64,000 bases of DNA from Plantago major (GCA_026545765.1 CM048843.1:3100001-3164000); one strand, 5' to 3'. Positions 11,651-23,494 are shown, counted from the stretch's first letter. Translations and numbers: made by a program. Notes: generated by a model not told the origin, from the letters alone.

Positions 11651-12498
11651 CACTACGAAATGGACCTTTAGCAACGGGGTATTTCCAACGGAAATTGAGT
11701 TCTTCGCTATTCAGTAACAGATTACCAACGAAACACCAACAAAATTTTTGTTGAGAAAAAATTGTACATGATTAACGACGAACTACCAACAAACCACCAT
11801 CAAATTCGATTTTTGATTGTAATTCTGTTGGTATTCCGTTGCAGAAAGTTTTTTGGGTTTCCAACAAATTTAGTGTTCCGTCACTATTCCGTTGGTACTA
11901 AATTTTGGGTTTAACCACTATAAACACCAACGGAAAATCCGTTGGAAAGTTTTCTCACCAACAAAAATTTCGTTGGAAATTTCGTTGTTGGATTTATTTA
12001 ATGAACAATTGTAAATTTGATGCAATTTTAGTAGGGATGATTTAGAAACAATGAATATTTGTTTAACTAAATAATAAAATAGTAAAAGATATGTTTAATG
12101 TGTTCATAAAAAGCTTAACCAATCGATCGCAACTCGAATAGTGATAATGCAAAAAATAGCTAACAATAAAATAGTTATAAGGTGGTTGAGTGGTAAGAAA
12201 GCTAGAGGTACAAGCATAAGGTGATGGGATCGAATCCCGTTGCATGATTTTCATTTTTCCTCATACGATTACCAACAAAATAGTGACGCTTCAACAACGA
12301 AATAGTAGCGCCTCACCAACGGAAAATCACGTTGCAATAGTTACCAACGAAATCAGATTCCGTTGCAAGATTACCAACGGGAGCTGGGACGATTTAGGCA
12401 ACGCAAATATCCGTTGGAGAAAACTTTTTGCAAAAAAAAAAAAAAAATGCTTTTACTAACAAAAATAAGTGTTGCTGAAAGCCTTTATTTTTGTAGTG
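11651..12498. mobile_element. Non-autonomous CACTA-like element
   Basis: Starts CACTACGAAA and ends TTTTTGTAGTG, so the tips are inverted CACTAC../..GTAGTG as in the CACTA superfamily. Both halves are full of short subterminal repeats CCAACGG, CCGTTG and CAACGAAA in both orientations. There is no coding capacity. The 3-bp flanks (TCT and AGA) do not match, so the TSD has decayed or been lost in the local duplication of the right end. Confidence 0.65.
12181..12247 (+). other. tRNA-like box A/box B module, copy 1
   Basis: GGTGGTTGAGTGGTAAG resembles a tRNA box A (TRGYNNARNGG) and GGGATCGAATCCCGT, 35 bases on, resembles box B (GGTTCGANTCC). It is too short and too poorly paired to be called a tRNA gene. 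A tRNA-derived remnant or internal RNA polymerase III promoter is the likely reading. Confidence 0.4.
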
Positions 12499-12594
12499 AG
12501 ATCTCTTTTAGACGTGACGTGTAAAGAGTGAGATTCATTCTATTATTCTTTACTTCGATACTTAGTTAATTATCCTCCAATAAAATAGTTATAA

Positions 12595-12660
12595 GGTGGT
12601 TGAGTGGTAAGAAAGCTAGAGGTACAAGCATAAGGTGATGGGATCGAATCTCGTTGCATG
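12595..12660 (+). other. tRNA-like box A/box B module, copy 2
   Basis: Near-identical copy of 12181-12247 within the tandem duplication. One change in the box B stem (ATCTCG for ATCCCG) weakens the T-arm pairing. Confidence 0.38.
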
Positions 12661-12989
12661 ATTTTCGTTTTTCCTCATACGATTACCAACAAAATAGTGA
12701 CGCTTCAACAACGGAATAGTAACGCCTCACCAACGGAAAATCACGTTGCAATAGTTACCAACGAAATCAGATTCCGTTGCAAGATTACCAACGGGGGCAA
12801 CTGGGATGATTTAGGCAACGCAAATATCCGTTGGAGAAAACTTTTTGCAAAAAAAAAATATATATATTTTTACTAACGAAAATAAGTGTGGCTGAAATCC
12901 TTTATTTTTGTAGTGAGATCTCTTTTAGACGTGTAAAGAGTGAGATTCATTCTATTATTCTTTACTTCGATACTTAGTTAATTATCCTC

Positions 12990-15497
12990 CAATGTACACC
13001 AATTATTGGTGAAACAAAGGGAGAGCACTATTAGTGCATTATGCATAGCCTCCTCATAATTGTCAACTTATTTAACCTTAAAGTTGAAAGGTTGCAACAC
13101 TGCAACCTGGCTTTAACTCCATCGCTTATGAAGATTTAAATACTACTACTATCATAGTATTACTATTACTTTTTCTATTAATAATTGGTGTAATATATAA
13201 TTAGGATGCGTTTGAGACATTGTATTTTTACGACATAGTAAGGTTTGTGGATCGATGTGCATACCAAGGGCTAAACGTGCATGTTCTCTAAAATGAGCAA
13301 TGTGTTTTATACTTAATCAACTAGTGGATGTTTGGGAACCAATTAAAATGACCGGGTTTTAATTGGATTTTAACTGTGAATAGTAAATGAATTATAATTG
13401 ACTTTTGAAAAATTATGTTTGGGGTGGAATTATAATTTTAGGGTTGTTATATAGGGTGTGTAAGAGCGAAGTGATGTGTGTAAGAGTTTTTAAGATTATT
13501 TGATTGGTTTAAGGTTGTTATAATAAATGAAAAAGTAAAGTGAGAGAAAAATAATAGGCAGAAAGATAAAATTTAATTGAATTGTGAATAGTTGTTGATT
13601 AAAAATGGGTATTGTTCAACGCGATTAAAATCGTATAGCAAACAGGATGAGAAAGATATCTCGATTAAAACCGAGTTTTAACAGCTTGAAAAACAGTATG
13701 CTATAATCTTATATAACCTTCTGCAATTCAAGCGCCTTTTACCACTTTTAGAGGGAAAATACATCCATAGACTAGGTGCATTACATCTTGTGGCCAAAAA
13801 TGAGCCGGTAATTGGAAAATTATTTAAAACGGTAAACTGGGTGAAATCCTTGCAAAAATATTGATTACTTGTAGAATCCACGAGAATCTGGTACATATTT
13901 TGAGTGTTGATATAGATCTTAGTGTGGCTAAATCCAGAAATCTCTTAGTCATGGATTGAAAATGCAAATCTTCTAAATTTACTTAGTGTGAAAAAGTTCC
14001 AACATGCGAGAAAATTGTGAAACGCTTGATCTAATCTAAGATAGGTCCAATTATTATGTCATGTGTGACTTCTAATCTGCATAATTACATTATGATAAAC
14101 TTCAACTATGGCCATATTATTATGTGATAAAAAGGTTTTGATGCCACACGTGTCGCGTAATGAATCTGGTCCCCACATCTATGTTCGAGGAATCGATGTT
14201 TTAATCTGAAATCATGGAACAAATCTGAATAATAAAATTAGGGACCCGTTTAATTATAGAGTTTGTATTTTGGATGGTTGGAAGTGCATGTGAGTAAAGT
14301 GACATGATTGAGGGGAGCAACAGAACTACCTGTCGGAATATTGGAAGTTCTTTTCACCTTTTCCCATTGCAGTGGACCGATTATTTTCCGACTTTCACAC
14401 AAATTAGAAAAACATTTTAAATGACTACTCCATTTAATTTCCTAATTCGAGTTTTGGAATTTTGCAAATATGATATGATGATCATTTTGTACTCCGCTCA
14501 CATCATCAACGTTTACTTCTTATTTCTTTAGTTACTCACAATTCACAAATATCTAAGTATACCACTAATCATACTGATCATATTCTTACTTTTTACATAT
14601 ACAAACCCTGTGATACTAGACGTTAATTAAGTACAAAAACCTAGAATGTATGATATTAGTACTAATAATACCCCCAATCCCAACCTTTTTCTTTTTTGTT
14701 TGCACCAATTTCAATTTCTCATGTTTTAAATAAAAATTTCTCTGCCATTTTATTTATTACCATGTATTACTTTATTCAATCTTTTTCATACTTTTATTGA
14801 TTCAATTGCATGCTCCTAAAACACGTATCTATTTTGATGGAAAATTGAGTTGGTGGTGGAGGGAGTAGTATTAGTTAGTGGATGGAAACAAAAGGGAAAA
14901 AAGAAAGAGTACTTGCTCCTTTCTTCTTTACATTCTCACTCTCTCTCTCTCAAGCATGACTCATGCGGTGATGTGATGGAGTCCTGGTGGCGTGATTTTG
15001 TCTGAATGGAGGTATTAGTTAGTTGATTAACATTGATTGCAATTTAACTGAAATATGTAAACATGCGATATATGATATATATATTTAATTCTAAAAAAAA
15101 AATAGATTATAATTTCTTTGTATTGAATTTTATCTACACCATTCTTAGATTTTAACTTCAACAATGTTTACAATATATGATGTCATCTTTTGTAATTTAG
15201 GATCTAATGGAGGGAGTAACTTGCAATTTATAAATTTATGCAATCGAAATATGGGATTCAGGGATTGTGTTGTGCTGTGCCTATAAATCTCCTTAGCAGG
15301 CCTTATGGGCCCAAGTTGAGAAGCATCTGCAGAGCCCAATCCATGAGCAGGCTTGATCAGCAAGGAGGCCACAATTCTGGGCTTAAGCAGCCTCAATTAG
15401 TTTCAATAGGCCCAAAAAAAATATTCATCATTCTTCCGAGACATTAACTCAACAATGAACTCTGCGTATTCTTGAAAATTTGAAATTACCATCAGTT
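12990..15497. other. Intergenic, no gene supported
   Basis: Long AT-rich stretch. A region at 13325-13680 (GGATGTTTGGGAACCAATTA at its start, AT-rich body) may be a decayed MITE, but no clean ends were found. A CT microsatellite lies at 14936-14953. Short ORFs at 13678-13896 and 15145-15447 show no recognisable protein features. Confidence 0.4.
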
Positions 15498-15502
15498 CTA
15501 TA

Positions 15503-15530
15503 TATTAAGGAATGATTTTATATTGATACA
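15503..15530 (+). repeat. 5' LTR of the Copia element, left fragment
   Basis: The 28 bases from TATTAAGGAATG to TTGATACA are identical to 27742-27769, the start of the 3' LTR. The match stops exactly where the Helitron begins. Confidence 0.92.
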
Positions 15531-15563
15531 CTAGTTAATGGCCCGTCGATACTCGACGGGGCA
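15531..15563 (-). terminator. Helitron 3' end hairpin and CTAG tip
   Basis: Perfect 8-bp stems at 15542-15549 and 15553-15560 with a 3-base loop, followed in minus-strand sense by an 11-base spacer and CTAG. In Helitrons this structure marks the end of rolling-circle transfer. Confidence 0.9.
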
Positions 15564-15989
15564 TGAAAAAACAATTAAAATAAGAAATAAATAAATGTAT
15601 ATAATAACATGTTGAAGTTGAGAAATATATAAAAATTGTAAGGTGATAAAATGCATGATCTAATCGCTTCAACATTGCATCGGAAGTAACCCCTACATGT
15701 TGAAAAGTGCATAATATAAATTAGTGAAATTGAACAAAACCATATATATAAACACGAATACTAAACGCATGACATAAAATACCAAATACATGACAACTTA
15801 AAAACATTTACACATTAAATCTCTATTTTATATTATTATCAAGTATCTACATTTATTTTTTAAATTATCATTTCAGTCATAAATTTTCGAAACCCCTAAT
15901 TAGTCAATACAGTCAGTTACAAAACCCCTAAAACAACAGACGCTTCCAAGTTCCAACACCCAAAAAACCACAAAAGCTTTAATCAATTA

Positions 15990-16430
15990 AGAAGATGATC
16001 ACCAAGAAGAAGAGGGAAGAATTAGGTTAGTGTTGCTTCAAGTTTTATTCACCGCCTAAAACAATCAAAGGCATCAGCCACATGTGGCTATGGATCTCGC
16101 CGCCATCTCACTGTAGGTAGCGATGTATTCGATCGCGGATTCCCGTCTCTTGGCGCTACATCCCAACGCTATATTGACTTGGCGACATTTTGTTAAGCCG
16201 TTCTTGCTTAATGGCGCTTACTTTCGGCGCCATGTAGCACAACCGGCCATGAATATGGACGCGGGTTAGCTGATGAAGGCGCTAGGGTTCGGCGCCAATA
16301 TCCAGTTACGGTTTGGCGGCATCAACTCGAAAAACACCCTCTTTTTTCTCGAATTTTCTGTAAAAATAGCTTAAAACAACACATATAAGTACATAAATAC
16401 ATGAAAATAACCATCTTCATACCATGGTGG
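15990..16430. other. Unclassified GC-rich segment inside the Helitron
   Basis: Between about 16080 and 16320 the base composition rises sharply and GGCGC motifs recur (TTCGGCGCC twice, TGGCGCTAC, ATGGCGCTTAC). No long frame is present. It could be a captured host fragment, but no product was recognised. Confidence 0.3.
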
Positions 16431-16789
16431 TTCTTCTTCACTTTCTTTGTCACTCACATTATGATAGGGCTCTTCTCCACTTAGATTTTCGCTCATGTTT
16501 GATTTCGTCAACATACAAACCATCAACCTTGTTATTTTAATTTATTTGTATTAAAAGTGTATCTTCTTGTAATTATTCAAAATATGAAGTCTATGTAATG
16601 CAAATTTGGCTATATATGGACTTCACGTGTAATTAAGTTTAAGTTGTCATGCGTTTAGTATTTTATTGTCCTACGTTTAACATCTCTCTATAAAAAACAC
16701 ACATAAAAGATAAAATCAACTTATAACTTGTCGAACACTTCTTTATAAATTACGTTTGTTGCCGTGTCATATATATGTATTACCCTCTA

Positions 16790-17190
16790 CGTCGCAAATT
16801 ACTACGTTCAAGCCCTTCCCGGTGGTAACTCTAGAAAGAGCAACATTTAACTGATCACGGTTGAATACATGTGAGGGGAGGTAGAGGCCAACGTGTGAGA
16901 GAGAGTGTCACTTACTCTTATTTATGGTCATAGCAAGGCAGACGAATATAGGGAGCTGTCTCCAGTCAATTGATAGGGAACTACATCCCGTCGGATGACT
17001 CATCATCATCCTCATAATGAAAACCATTTGGCATGCATTGATTCCATATATCATCTTTGCCTCGATGATATGCTTCCCAAGATTAGTAACTATAAGCCTT
17101 GTTCCGTTGCACAACTCGAAAGTTTGATCTATATTTCTCAGAAGCATTACCATACACACAACCTTTAGTATGATCCTGAGATTAGTCAAT
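16790..17190 (-). pseudogene. Helitron helicase, C-terminal (Pif1-like) fragment
   Basis: The minus-strand frame carries VCMVMLLRNIDQTFELCNGTR and LIVTNLGKHIIEAKMIYG, then DWRQLPIFVCLAMTINKSK, the conserved C-terminal blocks of Helitron Pif1-type helicases. A stop follows INKSK, and the frame resumes with LSHVGLYLPSHVF and LNVALSRVTTGKGLNVVI, the usual last block. The enzyme would unwind DNA during rolling-circle transposition. The stop and the missing upstream continuity make this a relic. It is nearest the Helitron 3' end, the expected order for Rep-helicase proteins. Confidence 0.85.
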
Positions 17191-17649
17191 CTAGATCAAT
17201 TAATGTTGTTGAAAAATTCTACAGTGAAGACATGTTCGAGACCGTTCTCAAAATTATCTTTCGTAGCAATATTGCTATATGCGCTCAAATATTCTATGCT
17301 ATCTATTGACATCTTCGACATGAAAAATTGATTTATATCATCAAATATTTCATTTGCAGGTGCAAGAACATCCCGGTGATGAAATATACAGGGTCAAGTG
17401 ATGGATCGCCTAAGTGATACAACAACGAAAGATATGTACTATCTATAATAGTTTGAATTGGATGACTCACTTCTCAAATATGTAAAACTTCGGGATCTTG
17501 ATATGAACCCACAATTATTAGGTCCAGCGGTAATGCCCTCACCAACATGTGTTATCCACTCAGCAAATTCTTTCATCTCTTTAATTTTGAACAATGACGA
17601 ATCAGTATGTATAGGATTAAATTGGACGTAAACAATGATAAGTTAAATA

Positions 17650-17869
17650 CTTCCTCCATCTCAATTTTAACTTCCCGCATTCCATTTTGGGACGTCTCAA
17701 TTTCAACTTCTCATCCATTAAATGGAAAACCTCTCTCTTACTTTATTCACTATATCTCCTACTTTATTCAATATTTGTCATACTTTATCACCATCTTTCC
17801 TACTTTATTCATTTTAATCTTAAAACTTGTGGCCGGGCCTGCGGGAAGATGAACCCGCGACGGAGGGAG
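17650..17869. mobile_element. Stowaway-type MITE nested in the Helitron
   Basis: Bounded by TA on both sides (17648-17649 and 17870-17871), with ends CTTCCTCCAT.. and ..ACGGAGGGAG, the CTCCCTCC inverted terminus typical of Tc1/mariner-derived Stowaway MITEs. About 220 bp, non-coding. Confidence 0.78.
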
Positions 17870-17899
17870 TATGATATAAGTATGTGGTATATAGATAAA

Positions 17900-19800
17900 A
17901 TGGGTCATTTACCTGCAATCTCATGTTCTTTGTCAGTCGAAGCACCTCACAACAACTCATATCCTAGAGGAGCATATAGAGGCATTCACAATATTATAAC
18001 TATTCCTCCGGGAACAACGGGCAAAATATGTCGGAAGTTCCCACCGAAGACAATCACCACTCCCACCAAATGGCTCATCTGAACGGCCCATCACATCCTT
18101 CAAGCACCTATTGATCGCTTCAAACAATGTTGGCTTGTCATGAAAGCCTTATCCCAAATAATAAGCCGAGCATCCTTGAGAATTCTCATGACCTCTGAAT
18201 CATGAGTTTATTGAATGTTGAGTCCTCGTGATATGCAATGGTATTCTGAAACTTGAATATGCCGGACTACTGTCCTACCTTTATAAAGAATGAGTTATGC
18301 AAGCCCACTGGATGCAACTGGAATTACAATATCTTCTCTAGCCCTAAAAAACAGGGGACATCGTTCTCTATATAAAGGTTTTTGTGGTCCATCCGCAGAT
18401 GTATAAGAAGAATACTTCGCCATTTTGACCATCGACAATAGACATAATTTCATATATGGCACGTTATCCATCAGTCAATTGTGGGTATAAACCATCGTGC
18501 TATGCTCCATTGCAACTCTAACATAGAACACCTAATACAAAATGAATGTTTTTGTAGCATTTTATATAACAAACTCATCTGGCACGGGCATATCGTCAAA
18601 TGAACTGAGATTGTTGTAGTTTTTCTTCGGTAACTTCTGTACTTGCATAATAGCAATGTTTTTTATTTGTTCATTAGTGAATTTCAAACCTGGCTGAAGA
18701 GTTCTCTATCGTTACATGACAATTACATGAAAATTTAAACTGATTGTCATTGTATGTGGGAATGTGTAATATAGTATTTAAATTTAGTGTACCAGAATTG
18801 TTGAGTAACCTTTGTTGATTGTACATAATGTCGTCTGATAATAAAGTCCATGTTTTGTTCCAAACTTACTCAAGCCTCGACATGCTGCGTGATTACAGCA
18901 TGGTTACGAAAAGGTGACGTAAAAAACTCGCAAATTCCCATAGACTTCCCCCTTTCAAACCACTAATATACTCTTCACTAAATTCCCAAATTTTGGATGA
19001 GCATATTGTTATATTAACAATGACGGATCTAGACCTCATGAAACCATGGCAAGATGTCGTATAAAGTCTCCGCCAAATACAATAATCAAACCAACAAATA
19101 TGGTGTGGCTAGTCGATGCATAACATTTCTCAAATTCCTATCACACACTTCAAAACAATGCATATTGGTCACTGTAGCCTCGTCCCATATAATAAGCTTT
19201 GTTTCTTTGAGTAGACATGTTACATCAAAATCAAGCATAATCTTACTGCTCAAGTAAGGATAGATATGTACTTTGGACAATGGTAGGAATAGGATCTCTC
19301 ACTTCTTGAAAAAGAATGTCCTCTGGCATCTTTATATCAACCTCATTGTCATTATCACAGTCGGCAACTCCATCACCAACTCATAGTATCCACTTTGCGA
19401 ATTCTCTAGTCTCATGAATCTCAGTTGTTAACGTGCCAGCTTAAAAACACAAAACACACTTTACAAAATATAAAGAAAGATACAAATGACTAAATCATAC
19501 CATAAGTGAAACAAACATTTAGTTACCTGCAGTCGCATGTTCTTTGTAAGTCTGAGGACCTCACACGAATTCAAAATTTTGGATGAGCATATTGTTGCAT
19601 CAACAATCTCAGATCTAGACCCTCCCGCAACCACTGGCGATATATGTCTAAATTATTTGACAAATACAATAACCAAACCCTCGAATGGTGAGGCTGGTCG
19701 GTGCATAAAATCCTCCAAACTCCTATCAAGCGCTTCAAAAATGCATATAGGTCATTGTAGCCCCGTCCCATATAATAACCTGCATTTCCTTGAGTAGACA
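17900..19800 (-). pseudogene. Helitron helicase core, decayed and internally duplicated
   Basis: The minus strand shows the Walker-B block of the Helitron helicase more than once: LIIWDKAFMTSQHCLKRS near 18110-18165, LIIWDEATVTNMHCFEVCDR near 19130-19200, and a third version near 19690-19770 (IIWDGATMTYMHF). The surrounding DNA is also repeated: the sequence around TTTTGGATGAGCATATTGTT occurs near 18993 and 19575, and a block with CTTTG.AAGTC..A..ACCTCACA occurs near 17927 and 19540. All copies have stops. It lies 5' (minus sense) of the C-terminal fragment. Confidence 0.75.
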
Positions 19801-20249
19801 GGTTGCATCAGAATCAAGCTTAATCTTACGGCATACAAAGTCTAAATGGATCTTCAATGGTATATCGAATCTTGATTGAGAAGTTCAGACCCTCGGAAGC
19901 ATCAATGATATGATACCTAAGGAATCCATTGGGAGAATTGTATCTCTTCTAGCTCTCAAAACGGAGCATAAAGTCCTCCAAATATATTATCTCCTCTAGA
20001 ATCAATAATGATTGTAATAATGACGTCCTGCTAAGTATGAGTTGATGACCTTCATTCTCCCTATCTTGTATCCGAAAACCTAATTAAGAACTCCCTAAGA
20101 ATAAGATTTGGCATCTTACTCACAATACTATATCGATATACCATCCTTCTTCTCCATGGACGAAAAGTAATGGATATTGAAAAATAAGGTAGCATCGAAA
20201 CTCAGTTATGTGCTTCAAGTCCCCATTCCTCATCTGATCAACCATAATA

Positions 20250-20470
20250 TGATATTTTGCATGTAAGTTATCACATCACCCTCTACTATAACATCAGTTA
20301 CTTCAGAAGCAGTAAGCAAATTGTAAGTTCGCTCATCCCCTGGCGTCTTGCATTAAGTTGAAGGCCTACCTACGGGCATTATCAAGGGAGATGCGATATA
20401 TGGCCGTCTTGTATACTTTTGCATATGAATTGTACTCTTCCACCATAGTTTTGATTAATGTTGTAGTAGC
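20250..20470 (-). pseudogene. Helitron N-terminal (Helitron_like_N) fragment
   Basis: A short minus-strand stretch reads DERTYNLLTASEVTDVIVEGDV, close to the conserved RTYNLP.A.EVA block found in Helitron Rep/helicase N-terminal regions. Frames around it are broken. It is upstream of the helicase remnants in minus-strand order, as expected. No intact Rep HUH motif was found. Confidence 0.6.
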
Positions 20471-20499
20471 AGTTTTCACACCAGCTTCATTGGTTTGGC

Positions 20500-21746
20500 T
20501 TTACCATAATAATAAAATAAATTATTTATCATAGAGTATCTATAATTCTAATGAATACTAAATGATGTATAACTAATAATTTGTTTGAACCAAAATATGT
20601 GGAAGATACATAAAATTAAGTGTAGATATTTAATGAAACGAACCCGAGAACATTGATCATGTTGTCAATTTCGTGTCTAGTGTCATATATGCAACGTTGG
20701 GCGGATTTTTGGAGTTTGTCCTTGGTTGGGCAATAGTGGGCCAATCTTGTGATCATTTTAGCCACCTATCTAACAGCAATAAGGACATTTTCGTTTATTC
20801 ACTTCCTTGACTATTTTCCATCCATTGAAGTAAATGCAAGGATATTATTGTGTTGTGGATGATAGAACGATTATATGAACGAGTGAGTACCTAATGAATA
20901 AACCACTAATACATGTAGAATATATTTTCAAAATAGTATAATTTTGAACATTTCGCTCATTCAAATTTATTCAATCTCGTGGAGTCGATCTTGAGGCGTA
21001 ACGCTTACTCGATTTAGACGATTTGTTATCCATCAGGTGTTTCAAATGTAACCAATTCCAAGCAAGAACTATGCATGTTTATCAAATAAATAAAGCTTAC
21101 AATCATATGTCCCATTTCACAACTAAAGGTAACAGTTGAGATTTGAGAATATAGGAAACATTTCAACATCTAGGTGTTGTTCGAAAACAAATATGTAATT
21201 GAAAAATAGTTCGAAAGATTGATCATGAAAAAAAATAAAAATAAAATTTAGAGCATAGCGACTACTAATGGACAAAATTCTACATCAAATGCCTCGGTTT
21301 CTTCTATAATAAAAAAAAGATGCAAATCTATAATATGTAGACTCAAGAGATTTATTCCCAAAGAGAAATCCCCTTTAATTAATTACTACATGTTGCCACT
21401 CAGAATTTCGAACCAATTCAGTTGCTAATATTTGTCAGTTAAACCTTCCGCACTTTCTAGAAAAAACCATATGACACAAATTTTGACGCCAAGCAATAAC
21501 ATTGACCCGGTTGATGCCTAGCAACAACACTAATTAATACCCTATGCGGCTCTACGTACTCAACTATAGCATCAAAATTAGCTAATATGATACCAAGATT
21601 AGGCGGCAATCACGCCACTTGGCTATATGCAACACCTAAGATCTTTTACCGACTTTACTTATTTTATCCTTAAAATAATGCATTAATAATCTAATAAAGT
21701 TAATTTTCAATCATAACAACCTCAATATATATAAATTGAAATTTAT
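20500..21746. other. Helitron interior without recognisable coding sequence
   Basis: AT-rich DNA with no ORF of useful length. It probably includes the former 5' part of the Rep-helicase gene and the 5' non-coding region, too decayed to read by eye. Confidence 0.4.
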
Positions 21747-22701
21747 GGGTCATATACAAATAGACCCCCTGTAAGATTGTCCAATTCTGATTCATAGCCG
21801 ATGTTTGAACAATTACGTCCACCCAAAATCGTTGACCAACATTAAAGTTTCATTTTTGAGAAAAAAGAAAAGATAAAATACATAGTAAAACAAAACTTAA
21901 TGGAAAAATAAAATTACAATTGTAAGTTTTATTACAGTAGAGCCCCTTATATTTTAAACTTAACAAAATATACGCAATTATAAATTTTGCTCATATTATC
22001 ATCCAAAAACATATTTGAAATCAACCTCAAATTATTCAAAATTCAACAAATTCCCACATTTAATTATTTAAAAAACATTTTTAAAAAATGTCCGGAGCTC
22101 CGCGAGCTTCCATCTTCCATGGAAGCTCATTCGAGCTTCCATAAATTTTTTAACAAATTAAAATTAAAATTAAAAATATAAAAATAGAAAAGAAGATGTA
22201 GGAGAAGAGCTTCCATGGAAACTCAATTGAGCTTCCATGGAAGCTTGGACAGCTTCATGTCCATGGAAGTCAATTTGAGCTTCCATGGACATGAAGCTCT
22301 CTTGAAGCTTCCATGGAAGCTCAATTTGAGCATCCATGGTGGTTCGTGGTGGTGGTGATGAAGATTCCTTGGTATTTGTGCGTGGTGGTGGTGAAGAAGG
22401 GTGGAGCCGTGGAGGAGATGATGGTGGAAGTAGAGGTGAGGAGTTTTGGAGAAGAAGGAAAAATGGGGGTTTAAAATATGAAGTAATGAAATATTTAAAT
22501 GGAATGATTAAAAATAAATGATAAAATAGAAAGTGAAAATAAAGGTAATGGTAAAATAAAATAAAAATAGGGAATTTTTGACTTTTTGAGTTTATATATA
22601 ATTACTTTAAAAATGTAAGGGCGGATTTTGTAATTGTTCAAACATCAGGTATCAATCTGCAAAGTGGCCATCTTGGAGGGGTGGGTTTTGTAAATATCTG
22701 T
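21747..22701. mobile_element. Mutator-like MITE with a palindrome-rich core
   Basis: Flanked by the 9-bp repeat GAAATTTAT (21738-21746 and 22702-22710), the TSD length of Mutator-like elements. The ends form a long imperfect inverted repeat of about 80 bp. The clearest part is GATGTTTGAACAATTAC near 21802, matched in reverse near 22630-22650. The centre (22095-22340) is packed with the self-complementary motif GAGCTTCCATGGAAGCTC and variants, followed by a GGTGGTGG-rich stretch. No transposase. Confidence 0.85.
22095..22345. repeat. Array of CCATGG-centred palindromes
   Basis: At least six units of the form GAGCTTCCATGGAAGCTC or close variants (AGCTTCATGTCCATGGAAG and others), many self-complementary, so the DNA or RNA could fold into clustered hairpins. 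Confidence 0.8.
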
Positions 22702-22710
22702 GAAATTTAT

Positions 22711-23363
22711 ATTCAAAATGTTTCATATAGTGAGTATATAAGATAGAAGGTAATATTTGAATAAATAATGAGTAAAAAGTAGAAAACGTGTGAGAATTCA
22801 CGTAAATGCTGATAAGATGATGGTTTTTATTTAATCAAATACGTTACTTTATTGCTAATTTTTAAAGTATACATTTGTAATTATATACCTAAATAAATAT
22901 TGATTTCTTTGATAAATAGAGGGAGTATTAAGTATTTAATAAATGCTCTATTTTTTAAATTTTATTATTTCTATCATTTAATAAACCTACATAATATTTA
23001 ATTTAATATATAAATAATTTAATTAATTATTAAAATATTCAAGTTTGGTGTCTATGGATTCGTCTTGTCGCGGTGAATCTATATATACGTTCAAAATATT
23101 TTTTGGAGTTTTGTAGATAAATATATATGAGATTAAATAAAAATTATATATGGATTCAATATACTAAAAATAAATCATGGGAGTTATATGGTGCACTACG
23201 TCTTAAATGCTTAAAATGTTCCACCACCAACATACCAAATTTGAAATTCTAACAACCAATCAAAATACATTTGGAAAAAAAAACTGACCAATAGAAATGC
23301 TCAATAGTGTTACGTGGTTTAACCACAAGGCTTGAAATATGCTTCTTTTCATATAGATATAGA
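22711..23363. other. Helitron 5' region (minus sense), non-coding
   Basis: AT-rich sequence with no gene. It ends with the Helitron 5' tip (TCTATATC on the minus strand) at 23363. Confidence 0.5.
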
Positions 23364-23494
23364 TAATATCAAAATCATAATTCATTACTGTAAATAAATA
23401 TATTGAGTATCCTCTAGATACTTCTCTAAGGATGTATATAAATCAATGTATCCACAGTATGTCAATTAAGAAAATACACTTTCATAATTCTATA
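23364..23494 (+). repeat. 5' LTR of the Copia element, right fragment
   Basis: 131 bp from TAATATCAAAATCAT to TTCTATA, aligned with 27770-27900 of the 3' LTR with about three differences. It contains TATATAAATC, a possible TATA box. The 12 bases after it (TAGTATCACCAG) loosely resemble a tRNA-Met primer site, but the match is weak. Confidence 0.9.

Larger units (their letters stand above)
12164..12989. repeat. Direct tandem duplication (unit about 413 bp) of the CACTA-like 3' end plus flank
   Basis: The block starting CAATAAAATAG at 12164 is repeated from 12578 with only small differences. Each copy has the tRNA-like module, the subterminal repeats, the GTAGTG tip and about 80 bp of flank ending AATTATCCTCCAAT. 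Because flank beyond the transposon tip is included, this is a post-insertion duplication, not a second transposition. Confidence 0.85.
15531..23363 (-). mobile_element. Helitron, minus orientation, inserted in a Copia LTR
   Basis: On the minus strand the element starts TCTATATCTATATG and ends CATTAACTAG, matching the 5' TC and 3' CTRR ends of Helitrons. It lies between a host A and T (minus-strand reading) with no TSD. A perfect hairpin with 8-bp stems (CCCGTCGA, loop TAC, TCGACGGG; 15542-15560) sits about 11 bases from the 3' tip, as expected for the Helitron terminator. The interior holds decayed Helitron N-terminal and Pif1-type helicase pieces on the minus strand. A Stowaway MITE and a Mutator-like MITE are nested inside it. 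The empty site is seen in the intact 3' LTR at 27764-27776. Confidence 0.93.

Noticed and set aside
12244..12876. Pair of similar 71-72 codon ORFs
   Set aside because: They arise from the 413-bp tandem duplication of CACTA-like subterminal repeats, not from a gene family.
22336..22521. Gly-rich ORF (RGGGDEDS...)
   Set aside because: Low-complexity reading of the GGTGGT stretch within a non-autonomous Mutator-like MITE.
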